Assembly (NCBI GenBank): GCA_024220505.1
Contig: JAKZZE010000013.1
Span: 930,001-994,000 of the forward strand
Source: Rhizopus arrhizus
Lineage: Eukaryota; Mucoromycota; Mucoromycetes; Mucorales; Rhizopodaceae
DNA: 64,000 bases
Reading direction: 5' to 3'
The notes under the pieces were generated by a model. The model ran no database searches and had not been told where the DNA came from. It saw only the letters and a list, made by a program, of their open reading frames with translations. The translations under genes and the position numbers were made by a program. This document shows positions 10,148 through 22,167 of the stretch, piece after piece; the stretch's first letter is position 1, and each line of letters starts with the position of its first letter.

Positions 10148-11804
10148 CAGTGACCCGCAAAACTGTCCCAATGTTTCGTAATTTTCTCTTCTAGGGCTTG
10201 TGGCTCCATAGTTGTTAAGCTAATGTACATCTTATTATATATCATTCGATAGCCAAAATCTTGTAGTACCAAAAAATGTAAAGTAAAAGCAAATTAAAAC
10301 AGCGCAGACGGAGATAGAGGGGGTAGAAAACAAGCGGTGCATTGGGACAGTTTTGCGGCACTTTTGAAAAAAAACAAAAAACGATGAAATAGCGACCCAC
10401 AAGTTGTATAGATGTACCAAACTGCTTAAAAATGTGCATCGTACGTCTCTAAGTCGAACTTTACTCACTGCTGAAGTTTCAAGCTCCTACTGATTTATTA
10501 CTCTCTCATTATATCTCAACATGAAACAAGTCTCTCAAGATACAGTTGTTCAAGCAATTTCTTTACTTCAACAAGGTAAGTCGGATCGGGAAGTGGAAAG
10601 GATTACTGGCTTGAGTAAGAGTGCTGTTGGGAGACTCCAAAAATCCCATTGCTTTGGACTTGGAAAGCCAAAAGGCGGTCGACCCAAGTTACTATCTGCG
10701 GCTGATGAACGCTATTGTGTGCGCCAAGTGACCAAAAAACCGCATATCCAGTGCAACAAAGGTGGCTAAGGAGCTAGAAAAAAGACACTGAAAGAAAAGT
10801 AAGTGTCGATACCGTGTGCAGAGCCCTTCGTAAGGCCGGTCTTGGTGCGATTGAGAAGCCGAAGAAGCCTTTGCTTAGTGCGAAAAACATTCGCAAGAAG
10901 CTTTCTTGGTGTATGGCTCACAAGGACTGGACAGTAGATGACTGGAAACGCGTTGTTTGGTCGGACGAGACAAAAATCAATAGATTTAACTCTGATGGAC
11001 GCACCTGGACTTGGATTTGATCCGGAGAAAGCCTGAAATCCTATCACGTCAAGATGACCGTTCAACACGGTGGAGGCAATATCATGCTGTGGAGTACCAT
11101 TACCTATGCTGGGGTTGGTTGGATGTGCAAAATCAATGGTAATATGGATAACACACTGTACAAAGAGATTTTGGAGGATGAACTGGAGCGTACAATTGAG
11201 TATGGAACCAGTAAGCTAGGGCTAGAAAGACATCAGGTGATTTTCCAACATGACAATGATCCTAAACATACGTCCAAATTAGTCAAAGAATATCTTGAAC
11301 AGCAATCCTACAACATCCTGGAGTGACCAGCACAGTTCCCTGACTTGAATCCAATTGAAAATATATGGTCGTTGTTAAATAGAAGGTTGAATGATTATGA
11401 AACAACACCAAAAGGCATGAATGAACTATACGAACGAGTAACCAAAGTTTGGTATGACTTAATGAAGCCGGAAGAGTGCCAAAAGGTCATAGAAACAGTG
11501 CCTAAGCATATAAAACAATGTATCAAGAATAAAGGACGCTGGACTGACTATTAATGTCAAATAAATAAACCATTTAGTTTTTTTTCAAAAGTGCCGCAAA
11601 ACTGTCCCAATGCACCGCTTGTTTTCTACCCCCTCTATCTCCGTCTGCGCTGTTTTAATTTGCTTTTACTTTACATTTTTTGGTACTACAAGATTTTGGC
11701 TATCGAATGATATATAATAAGATGTACATTAGCTTAACAACTATGGAGCCACAAGCCCTAGAAGAGAAAATTACGAAACATTGGGACAGTTTTGCGGGTC
11801 ACTG
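10148..11804 (+). mobile_element. Tc1/mariner element E1
   Basis: A 1657-bp element, TIR CAGTGACCCGCAAAACTG then TCCCAATG, TA at 10146-10147 and 11805-11806. Each end carries an inverted second motif (CATTGGGACAGTTTTGCGG near 10339 on the left; its complement near 11592 on the right), about 200 bp in. The flanks disagree: a minus-strand gene on the left, C1 transposase on the right. E2 at 41026 is a diverged relative. Confidence 0.95.
10521..11554 (+). pseudogene. Tc1 transposase of E1 (broken)
   Basis: Close relative of the intact E2 protein (MKQVSQDTVVQAISLLQQGK start, GRWTDY end). Damage: frameshifts in the segment 10735-10820 around an A run, CGA-to-TGA after TWTWI (near 11018), and TGG-to-TGA before the SPDLNP-type box (near 11324). 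HTH region, WSDETKINRF, HGGGNIMLWS, FQHDNDPKHTSK and NPIENIWSLL are all readable. The total length is two bases off a multiple of three. It cannot encode active transposase as it stands. Confidence 0.93.
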
Positions 11805-11806
11805 TA

Positions 11807-12728
11807 TGCAACGGTTAATAACTATGCGAACAAGTTTTTCCCTAACCGACAGCGTGGACTTGGTGGTATACCGATGGTTGTGTCCGCTCAGACGAAGAGA
11901 TTCATCAAAATTCAGGTGGTACAAGGCCAACTCAAGACTGCGAGGGAAGTACATGATAAACTTATGGAGCTAGGGTATTCCATATCGTACAAAACCGCTA
12001 TAAACGTATTAAAATCGATGAACTTCTTTTCTGCGATTAAGGTCAAAAAGCCTTTATTAACCACAAACCACATGAAGAGACGGCTAGCGTGGGCCAAAAA
12101 GTACCAAAACTGGACTACAGATGACTGGCGACGTGTAGTGTTCTCTGATGAAACAAAAGTCAACATTTGGGGCTCTGACGGATGTAAATACTATTGGTCA
12201 AGACCAGGGGACCCTCTTAAGCCTCACCATATCGACGTAACAGTTAAGCATGGAGGCGGTAGTTTAATGATGTGGGGGTGCATGACCTATGAGGGACCTG
12301 GGTACGCCTGTCAAATATACGATGGAACTATGAACTCGGATCTTTACCAACGTATATTGGATACAACACTTCGGGAAACAATGGAGTACTATGATATGGA
12401 TTGGTCTACAGCATACTTTCAGCACGATGGTGATCCAAAGCACCGTTCCAAGTCAACTATCCAATGGCTAAATGCCAATGGAGTTAACTATATTGATGAC
12501 TGGCCAGCTCAAAGTCCTGATCTTAACCCTATTGAGCATCTTTGGCATCATTTGAAGTTGAAGCTATCGTTATATGACAAGAAAGCCAAGGGTGTTCATG
12601 AATTGTGGGAAAGCGTTGAAAAGGAATGGAACTCCTTTGATAAAGAAGTTTGCAGAAGGTATATTGACACTATGCCTGCACGTATTAAAGCAGTAATCGA
12701 TGCCAATGGTGGATCTACGAAGTATTAA
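11807..12728 (+). pseudogene. Tc1 transposase of C1, N-terminus missing
   Basis: The open frame lacks roughly the first 40 residues but keeps a complete catalytic region: FSDETKVNIWGSDGC, HHIDVTVKHGGGS, FQHDGDPKHRSKST and SPDLNPIEHLWHHLKLKL, ending ANGGSTKY. There are 35 residues between the second catalytic Asp and Glu. No stop occurs after the truncation, so the protein decayed by loss of its 5' end rather than by point mutation. The partial copy C2 at 21693 keeps the same C-terminus on the minus strand. Confidence 0.92.
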
Positions 12729-12963
12729 GTCATCTATAACATAATAAAAGGAAAAGGAAAAAACTCTAAAAATAAACCTACAACACTTCCATCGCATTTA
12801 CGGACTGTTAAATAATATTCTGAGATTAAAAATTTCATGAGACGTAACAGAAAGTCAAATAAACATGTCATAAAGTTGTTGCATCATCTAAGTCACTATA
12901 CATGCTCAGAGAGGCTAAAAACAGAAAAAATGTCTGACGTTTTTAGAGTTTTTTCACCCACTG
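11807..12963 (+). mobile_element. Tc1/mariner element C1 (5'-truncated)
   Basis: The 3' two-thirds of a family C element. The right TIR ends TTTTTTCACCCACTG at 12963 with TA at 12964-12965, and an inverted inner motif GAAAAAACTCTAAAAA lies near 12757. The left end and transposase N-terminus are absent: E1 abuts at TA 11805-11806 and nothing left of E1 belongs to C1. Confidence 0.88.
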
Positions 12964-13014
12964 TAAGTCTATTGTTATTGAGCCTAATTCTTAGATGTTA
13001 ACCATTATTCTATA

Positions 13015-14946
13015 GGCATACTCGCCATCACATGATTACTCTGGCCATCATACCTGGTCCCTCTAAACCTGATAATATCATGTCTTTCCTACGACCAATT
13101 GTTGACGAAATCAGAAGTCTTGGAAACAATGGTTTTCAAGTAGTAAAAGACAGCAGTCTAATATACAAAGGCAAGGTTCACTTGATGGGCCTTATGGGTG
13201 ACATTCCTGGCGTTGCAGACTTAATGAATCATGCCGGCCATATGGCATACCATGGTTGTCGTATTTGTGATGTTCGGGGTGTATCAGATGGTGCAAGATA
13301 CTTTCTACATAGCGGCAACATTCGATCAGAAGAAAGCCTAGTACATGGTGATCCTGTAAGTCTTTTTTTTTTTTTAAAAAAAAAAAAAGTTATGGTTGCT
13401 TACAATACATCACAGAGCCATCAAATGGGGCAAGTACCAGAGCTACTCACTTCTCTTCCGACTTTCTGTGGTGTAGAATTTTTTGGAATTGATGAGATGC
13501 ATTTAATTGGCAGAGGAATTGGGCATCTTATTTTTAATATTCTTAACACCAGTTGCAATGGATCGTACATGATTGACTCAGGTTCAAGTTACAGCTTCAG
13601 ATTAAAGGATCCACTTCGAAGAGTCAATGGTATGAGTATAGTGCAGCGTCAGATGGAAGTATGTGCCTCCAAAGTTCCCCCAATATTTGAAGGTTCCTTC
13701 CATGCTTCGTTTGGTCGTTACAGAGCTGTAGATTGGCAAAATTTTCTTTGTGTGATTGTACCAAACATCGTCTTGCCATATCTAGTTGAATATGAAGCAA
13801 AGAAAGCGTTGATGCGCCTGGTGAATGGTTGTAATCTGGCACTCTGTCGAACGTTGAAGGAAGAGGATGTAAGAAGAATGGAAAGGTGAATACAAAGTAG
13901 CAGCGGTTCGTTATTATACTTTACTTACTAACAGTATTTTATCATTCAACATAGTGACGTGGAAGCATGGCACAAATATATACGTGACGAGATCAATGTC
14001 GGTAACTTATCAGTCAAAGTTTTCACAGTCAACAACCATTATTTGGGTCATCTTGGCCACATGACTAGACAGCTTGGACCCCTAAAACATTATAGCTGTA
14101 GATCAACGGAAAGGACTATAAAAGAATTTACCAACAAAATTAAGTCCACAACAAAGCCTGGAGTTAACAGCTCCAACGTTTTGTTGAATACCATCAATCT
14201 ACAACAGTATGGTATTACTACATCTTTAACCAACAACGATCGAATGAATTTAGATCAAGGTTCTCCTGCATCGTTCATCTCCCATCCTTCAGGCAACGAT
14301 CAGTATCCACAGCTATGGGATCCTGCTGATCAAGTATATTTGTTATCAAACGGATTGATCACCCCTGACATGCGAAATCAAGATCTTGTTGTTGCGCTTC
14401 GTTCCTATTACAGGCGACTTTATGGAGATCAAAGCATCATCGATATTGAAGCTAACCCTGTTTTGTTTGCTGAACGGCTTTGGACCGACTCTATGGTCAT
14501 TTCTTCCTTGCTATATCGCAGAAAAAAAGATTGACCACAGCAGCCGATAATTTCGTCTTATTTGAAGCTGGTCGATATCGAAGGTAAATAATTTTATATA
14601 AACACTAAATATAAAATTAACTAACCTTTTCCCTTTAAGCTTGAGAAAGTGCTGGTTTGTTGGAGAAGTCTACGCGTACTTTGAACATACGTATGATAAT
14701 GAAACACGCTTTCTTGCAGTTGTAAATGTGATGAAAAATCACAAGCTCGATGAATTTAATATACCGATGGTTGAAAAGGATACAGAGCGCAAGCATTTTG
14801 CTGTATTGGATGTAGCAGACATCTTGGGATGCGTTGGGTTACTACAGTATTCTACAACAAAAAACAAATTCAAAATCATATGGCCGTATATGCGTTATGA
14901 TGACAAAGTTGGTGGTAGACACAATGGTATGCTTTCCGATCTTTAA
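13015..14946 (+). pseudogene. Tnp2-type (CACTA-like) transposase gene, 3' part
   Basis: Transposase of the large Transposase_21/Tnp2 family. Exons inferred: 13015-13355, 13416-13885, 13955-14583 and 14640-14946. Introns are 60, 69 and 56 nt with GTAAGT/GTGAAT/GTAAAT donors and CTAAC branch sites. Diagnostic motifs: LAIIPGPSKPDN, GDIPGVADLMNHAGHMAYHGCRICD, FFGIDEMHLIGRGI and RQLGPLKHYSCRSTER. One base is missing from the A run near 14527, shifting into TTAADNFVLFEAGRYR. The acceptor at 13014 shows that an upstream exon existed, but C1 ends at 12963 within that intron, so the 5' half and any CACTA terminus are gone. Family call is strong; activity is not possible as it stands. Confidence 0.85.
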
Positions 14947-17128
14947 TGCCTTTTTCTTCATTTCATTATGCAACTTTCTTTTTTTTTTATTTTTTTATGC
15001 TTTTATGCCTATGTCTATGATTTAATAACTTCTTTTTCCACGTTTCTTTTTTTTTTTTTTAATTACCATCAAAACTCCATCCAAAATATATATCTAATCT
15101 TCTCTTATGTATTGCTGTATTCACGTAAATCACTCTTCGACTATAGTCCAAATAAATTCTATGCATATGTTTCTATGCTTAAAACCTTTTACAAGAAACT
15201 GTTTTTATACCTTTTGTAGCTGTAATAAAAAAGAATCGTTTTAAGAGTTTTTAAACAAAGCTTCAGGTTTTGCATCTGTTAACAAGTTGCACTGCAAAAT
15301 GATATGTTATTTGACACTTTCCATTATCTCTACAGTGTTACGTTGTTGTTAAAGGAATTTATAACCTTATATCCAATATGCTAATCAAGATTAGATTTTT
15401 TTCATTATGAGTACTGAATTTGTATGTTTTTTTTTTCTACCAAATAAAGACTTTTTTCTACTAAATATTTCATAAAGCATAGGACTAAACAGAATGTAGC
15501 TCATATTCTGTAAGCATACATTAGATACAATGTATATCAACAAACGATCACTATTTACCTTAAAAAAAAGCTAATTCTTGTTAAATAATTGTAAAAGTAT
15601 GTTGTTCAAGTTTCTTCTATAAATCATTAGAATCAAAGGTAAACGGGTTTTTCTTTATCATAACTATTTACTTTTACACTTTCACGGAGCCATGTATTAA
15701 TCGACCATGGTATAATTATAATTCAGGATAAAAGAACAATTTTGATGCAAAGGGGCAGATAACTAGATTAAGGTACAAGATAAATAATAACAATTTAATT
15801 GTTAGCAAGTGTTTAGAATAGTAAAAATAATTACGAGCCGTAAGAATTTCGTAGCAGGATTACATGAAAAAGAAAAGAAGTACAATCGGAAGTTTCTTGT
15901 ACTTTTTGAAACATTTGTAAGTTATAACGACGTCATCCCAGAGCATTTGCAAACTCGTTTTTTTTTTTTTTTTCTTTTATTATTATTATTTTTGAAATTC
16001 AGTTTATTTAATTCATGATTACAACAATTGTTAGTAGTCAAACAGATTGAATTCCTTTGACTTCAATTAAACTGACTATAACAGAGAAAAAGTATAATAA
16101 CAAAGGTCAACCTACTCAAATCAATATTTTTACCCAATGAAGAAGTAATTTATAAACAAATTACTTTATTGTATATGGTCTGAATTTGATAATAGTTTAT
16201 ACAACTCTTTTTTATATCTATTACGTATTTATATTCTTCAGTTTATTCCTCCATATTTAATACAAAAAAATAAAGATTCACAACTATGACAAATTACTCT
16301 CAGTTCAATTAACATAAAAAGTTTGTAATGTAACTCGACTAGTAAAAGTATAATGAAGCAGTACTACAATTGGATACAAAGAAAAGTTACAGCAATTAAA
16401 GCATATCTTGTTTAAATTTGCTAAAATAAATAGAACTAAAGGTACAGGTGCATTACTGACTCTTTGCCATAATGCTTACATGTCTTCTTTTTCACATTTT
16501 AAGTTTCCATTAAAAACATATCAGCTAGAGCACAAGATGTGGAAGTGGTTTAAGATACGACAATTGACAGAGGCATAAAAAAACGTAAGCTTTGTTCTTT
16601 TTTTACATTTTTGGCAGCAATGGAGTTATAAGTTGTCTCTTTTTTTGTTGTTGCAAATTATCTATTCTAAAAACAACCATAAAATATAGTTCAAGAAAGA
16701 AACAAAAAAGAGAGTCGCAGAACGTTTTTTTTTAAAAAATAAAAAATTATACACAATCTACTTTCTTTGTAATTGCTTAAAAAAACTAATGAAAAGGAAT
16801 CTTTTTTTACGACCAATACAATCATAATGCAGAAAAATGCAAGTTGTGTAATATCGGTTCGTTACGTCTTTTAACAGCAAAACTCAGGTTTTATATAGTT
16901 TAAAAAGTGATTTTGCCAAGTAGATCCAGCCCATTTCAATATTTACCTGCAAAAAAAAAAAAAAAAAAAAAAAAAAAAGTGGAGCAATAAAAATGAATAG
17001 AGCATTTTAAAAAAAATGCGGAGAACAACCAAAAATAAACTCAAAAATACACCAGAAGCGCTGTAAAAAAATGCTGCAACGAGTATTCCTATCCTTCAAG
17101 CAGGATTCTTTGCGCCGTAGTGTATATA
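14947..17128. other. AT-rich stretch without genes
   Basis: About 2.2 kb rich in long A and T runs, with no credible coding frame. It may be the 3' non-coding flank of the Tnp2 element. Its right edge, 17109-17122, holds TTTGCGCCGTAGTG, the same terminal motif that ends the inverted repeats at 778 and 7861, just before B2. Confidence 0.5.
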
Positions 17129-18219
17129 CAGTAGCGGACAAAACTGGTGCACAAAAATTAAAATCAACATTGTATCTCCGCCATATGTCTGCGACTTTTG
17201 TGGCATATACCATCTGAAAGACAGCCCAAAATATACATTATGTTATGTAAACCGGAACTGTACCGGACATCCCCCAGGCATAAGGCCATTTTTAGTGATT
17301 TTTTGCATATTTCAATTTTCGCCAAAAATGTGGTGCTTGTCTAGCCTTCTTTCAATTTTCCCCATATCTCTCCCGCTTGCTTTCAGATTTCACAGCATAT
17401 TAGTAAATTTTAGTAGCTCTTAAAAAATATATAAAACCGTAGTTATTTTGTATTTCCCATTGAATCCCCCCTTTTGTTTTTACCCTATTCACTATAACAA
17501 AGTACTAGCCTTATATGTTTAAGAAAATAAGCAACTGTAAAAACGAAACTCTGAGACCTCGAATACACTTAGCTCGTACGACAACAGATATTTCTAGAAT
17601 AACAAGAATCTCTAAATGGACAATCAACAGGAGAAAGAGGGAAGAAAGAAACTTAATGTCTTGTGATCATGAAGGTCTCCCGCTTTTAGTCTGAAAAGTT
17701 ACTAGCTCAATCACCAACCTAAAGCTTGGACAAGGTCCGTTACACACAGTTTCCGATGCTCAGCACATTTTGAGGACCTTAAGATACAGTATTAGCAAAT
17801 TGTCAGTCTGAAGGCACTGTAGGAAGCTAGATTTTGAGTCTGGAAGTAAGGAATCGAAGAATTTCATCAGCTGTATTAGCCGGAAAAAGCGATGAATGTG
17901 GTATCACGACAAGCCATTGTATACAATAGAGGGCTGGAAGTCTGCTACGTTTAGCAATGAAACAAATACGAACATTATGGATGCAGATAGTATACACTAA
18001 TATTGAAAGCAAGTCGAGCAACCTTAGCGATTTTTTCACGGTGATTAAACAATGAAGCATGCTGGCTGCTCTGTTATGTTTTAAGGCTGTATTAGATATT
18101 GAGGACCAGAATATGTGTGTCAGGTATACGATGGTATAATGAACTCATAAATATACACATATATTTCGCTTACTTCATACCATAAAAGCCTAGCGTATAG
18201 TGGTCTAAAACGTCGTAAT

Positions 18220-20588
18220 TGTAATAAACGAAGATAAAAAGAAATAAAAAAGCACCAAAACGATAATTACTTTGAGATACTTTTTATTCTTGATTATATC
18301 CAAGTTAAAGTTATTCTTTTTTTCAATGAGGATTTAGGTGGGATATTTATATTCTTTTGAAGAATAATTCATGGGGATGATTGAGTTAAATCAATTGGTT
18401 CTTTCTTGATGTTTCATTCTGGATTGGGGCATTGCCATCATACAGTAGCGGACAAAACTGGTGCACAAAACTTTTTTTCAGCTTTTAACTACCATTACCT
18501 GCTCATGGTAGTTGCAATAGTCATGAAACTGTACTAGAAGGAGGATATACTAGTCATTGTAATTTATGTATGTTCTAAGCATGACAGTGTTAAAACTGAG
18601 CGATGAGCGTGTTTTAAATTTATAAAATTTTATATTTTCTAAAAACCGCAAAAGTGGCTAAGACCTTAGAATTTATATAATCATCTCATCTCTTGATATC
18701 ATCGGATGTTCTTCTTTGCATATGCTAATAATATGCGTGTATATCATTTTCAGTAAAAGAACCCGGCTCTTTAACTATTCTTTTCCAAAGATCATCGACC
18801 CTTTTTGATCTAGTGTCGTATCATCATACCTTTGCCATCATTTGCCACCTGGCATGCTTAAGCGGACTTAGGCCGGGATTAGTGGCGGCTAAACTTGTAG
18901 CACAGAGGCGCTGTTATCAAATATTGAGTTTGTGGTATGCGTCGACTTGTGCCTTGTGTCATTGTCATACTGAAACGAGAGATTACGACGTTTTAGACCA
19001 CTATACGCTAGGCTTTTGTGGTATGAAGTAAGCGAAATATATGTGCATATTTATGAGTTCATTATACCATCGTATACCTGACACACATATTCTGGTCCTC
19101 AATATCTAATACAGCCTTAAAACATAACAGAGCAGCCAGCATGCTTCATTGTTTAATCACCGTGAAAAAATCGCTAAGGTTGCTCGACTTGCTTTCAATA
19201 TTAGTGTATACTGTCTGCATCCATAATGTTCATATTTGTTTCATTGCTAAAGATAGCAGACTTCCAGCCCTCTATAGTATACAATGGCTTGTCGTGATAC
19301 CACATTCATCGCTTTTTCCGACTTATACAGCTGATAAAATTCTTCGATTCCTTACTTCCAGACTCAAAATCTAGCTTCCTACTGTGCCTTTAGACTGACA
19401 GTCTGCTAACACTGTATCTTAAGGTCCTCAAAATGTGCTGAGCATCAGGAACTGTGTGTAGCGGACCTTGTCCAAGCTCTAGGTTGATGACTGAACTAAT
19501 AACTTTTCAGGCTAATAGCGGAATACCTTCATGATCACAAGACATTAAGTTTCTTTCTTCCCTCTTTCTCCTGTTGATTGTCCATTTAGAGATTCTTGTT
19601 ACTCTAGGAATATCTGTTGTCGTACGAACTAAGTGTATTCGAGATCTCAGAGTTTCGTTTTTACAGTTGCTTATTTTCTTAAACATATAAGGCTAGTACT
19701 TTGTTATAGTGAATAGGGTAAAAACAAAAGGGGGGCTCAATGGGAAATACAAAATAAGTACAGTTTTATATATTTTTTATGAGCTACTAGAATTTACTAA
19801 TCTGCTGTGAAATCTGAAAGCAAACGGGAGAGATTTGGGGAAAATTGAAAGAAGGCTAGACAAGCACTACATTTTTGGCGAAAATTGAAATATGCAAAAA
19901 ATCACTAAAAATGACCTTATGCCTGAGGGATGTCCGGCACAGTTCCGGTTTACATAACGTAATGTATATTTTACACTGTCTTTCAGATGGTATATACCAC
20001 AAAAGTCGCAGACATATGGTGGAGATACAATGTTAATTTTAAGTTTTGTGCACCAGTTTTGTCCGCTACTGTATCTTGTTCCATGGAATCTTATCTTGTA
20101 TAATTATATTATAAATCATTGTTCTAAGCTACTAGTGTTGCATTTATAAATAGGCATCCATGGAATTGTTGTTTAAGACGGCACTTGTATTTTGTTCCTG
20201 AATGGTTATTGGGTTTGAGTAAACTTGGTTACTAAATTAGTACAGAAAGACTGAAACCTAATAATGGAGACAACAGGAGTCATTAAGGCACCAATCGGAT
20301 TATTGATAAGAATATTTCTCAATCATTCGTTTAGATCGATAAAGTTACTATGCAAGAAAAACAATATTCTATTCTGACACACATAGTCTCAATGCAACTA
20401 AATACATTGGATCATAAAAGAGATTATGAAAAGACTTAATACTATAACAGGTTGGTATTATACATGCAAGACATTTATTACTCTTTATGATATAATTCAT
20501 CGTCAGATCTTTATGGTTTAACTATGCTAGTGTTGGAGATGTTTGGTTTATAGCATAATTTATTATTTTATTATGTCTACCTATAACA
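18220..20588. mobile_element. solo LTR inserted in B2 (carries B3)
   Basis: The insertion starts TGTAATAAACG and ends CCTATAACA, with a perfect 5-bp duplication GTAAT at 18215-18219 and 20589-20593. Subtracting the nested B3 and one TA leaves about 738 bp with no coding frame. TG...CA ends plus a 5-bp duplication are the hallmark of an LTR left after recombination removed the interior. It does not resemble the two LTRs at 50458 and 56495. Confidence 0.88.
18443..20071 (-). mobile_element. Tc1/mariner element B3
   Basis: A 1629-bp family B copy in reverse orientation, nested in the solo LTR, with TA at 18441-18442 and 20072-20073. The decayed transposase remnant lies on the minus strand with the same interruptions as the other three B copies, for example the stop before GCIRY near 19110. 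Confidence 0.95.
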
Positions 20589-21134
20589 GTAATCTCTCGT
20601 TTCAGTATGACAATGACACAAGGCACAAGTCGACGCATGTCATAAACTCAATATTTGATAACAGCGCTTCTGTGCTACAAGTTTAGCCGCCACTAATCCC
20701 GGCCTAAGTCCCCTTAAGCATGCCAGGTGGCAATTGATGGCAAAGGTATGATGATACGACACTAGATCAAAAAGGGTCGATGATCTTTGGAAAAGAGTAG
20801 TTAAAGAGCCGGGTTCTTTTATTGAAAATGATATACACGCATATTATTAGCATATGCAAAGAAGAACATCCGATGATATCAAGAGATGAGATGATTATAT
20901 AAAGTCTAAGGTCTTAGCCACTTTTGCGGTTTTTAGAAAATATAAAATTTTATAAATTTAAAGCACGCTTATCGCTCAGTTTTAACAATGCCATGCTTAG
21001 AACATACATAAATTACAATGACTAGTATATCATCCTTCTGGTACAGTTTCATGACTATTGCAATTACCATGAGCAGGTAATGGTAGTTAAAAGCTGAAAA
21101 AAAGTTTTGTGCACCAGTTTTGTCCGCTACTGTA

Positions 21135-21690
21135 TGTCGGGAGACAGAGCGAGATTCGATAGTGCGTTTAAGATACCCTGCGGATCGTTCACCATGTTCG
21201 CGCCAATATCGACCTGCTCGAAGAATGTTGTTTGCTGTAATTTCTTCTTGAAGTGAACCAATCTGGTGTTCCACCACAGAGAGTAAATGACTCAAAATGC
21301 CACTTGTCCTGTATTGGCGTAGCATACGGTTGCGTTTGCTTTGCAATCGACGTAGTTGTTGAGTTCTCCATGAAGCTTGACAGCGACCAAAGGACCGAGC
21401 TACTTGTTGAACCTTTTGTTTTAGTTGATCCCAGTGGAATTGAGGGTCGATCGGGTCAGAAGGGATGGACTCTGAAAAGGTGACCAAGGCCTCTGACAGA
21501 CGGTTGACGAATTTTTTATTCTTCATAAGGTTTGGATTCATACGCCATAATCCAGGACCATGGGAAGAACTGCAGAACTTCAGTGATACGGAAAGTAAAG
21601 CATGATCTGTCCACGAGCTGTTGATAAAATCTATTGAGGTTAAGCATACAATTGAGTGTAGAAAAGGTGAAGCATAAATATAGTCAATGG
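21135..21690 (-). pseudogene. non-LTR retrotransposon (LINE) fragment
   Basis: The minus-strand reading gives TIDYIYASPFL near 21690 and SSWTDHALLSVSLKF near 21610, the end of an AP-type endonuclease domain. GPGLWRMNPNLMKNKKF follows, then the linker to reverse transcriptase (AGRYWREHGERSAGYLKR). This order is typical of LINE ORF2 proteins, which nick target DNA and prime cDNA synthesis there. The frame is open for about 185 codons. It is cut by B2 on one side and C2 on the other, so neither the catalytic endonuclease N-terminus nor the RT domain is present. Confidence 0.78.
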
Positions 21691-21927
21691 TACAGTGGGT
21701 GAAAAAACTCTAAAAACGTCGGACATTTTTTCTGTTTTTAGCCTCTGTGAGCATGTATAGTGACTTAGATGATGCAACAACTTTATGACATGCTTGTTTG
21801 GCTTTCTGTTACGTCTCATAAAATTTTTAATCTCAGAATATTATTTAACAGTCCGTAAATGCGATGGAAGTGTTGTAGGTTTATTTTTAGAGTTTTTTCC
21901 TTTTCCTTTTAGTATGTTATAGATGAC

Positions 21928-22165
21928 TTAATACTTCGTAGATCCACCATTGGCATCGATTACTGCCTTATTACGTGCAGACATAGTGTCAATATACCTT
22001 CTGCAAACTTCTTTACCAAAGGAGTTCCGTTCCTTTTCGACTCTTTCCCACAATTCATAAACACCTTTGGCTTTCTTGTCATATAACGATAGCTTCAACT
22101 TCAAATGATGCCAGAGGTGCTCAATTGGGTTAAGATCAGGACTTTGGGCTGGCCAGTCATCAATA
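21928..22165 (-). pseudogene. Tc1 transposase C-terminus of C2
   Basis: The minus strand reads YIDDWPAQSPDLNPIEHLWHH through ELWERVEKERNSF to ANGGSTKY, nearly identical to C1. Only the last third is present; D interrupts it at the TA of the Tyr-Ile-Asp-Asp stretch and the upstream coding part was deleted. Confidence 0.92.
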
Positions 22166-22167
22166 TA

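Larger units (their letters stand above)
17129..21132 (+). mobile_element. Tc1/mariner element B2, split by a solo LTR
   Basis: Family B element in two halves, 17129-18219 and 20589-21132, with TIR CAGTAGCGGACAAAACTG, TA at 17127-17128 and 21133-21134. Joined across the insertion it matches B1 along its full length, including the stop codons. The right flank is LINE sequence; the left flank does not continue the LINE. Confidence 0.93.

Noticed and set aside
18220..20588. 2.4-kb novel coding element in B2
   Set aside because: After removing B3 only about 738 bp of non-coding LTR remains.
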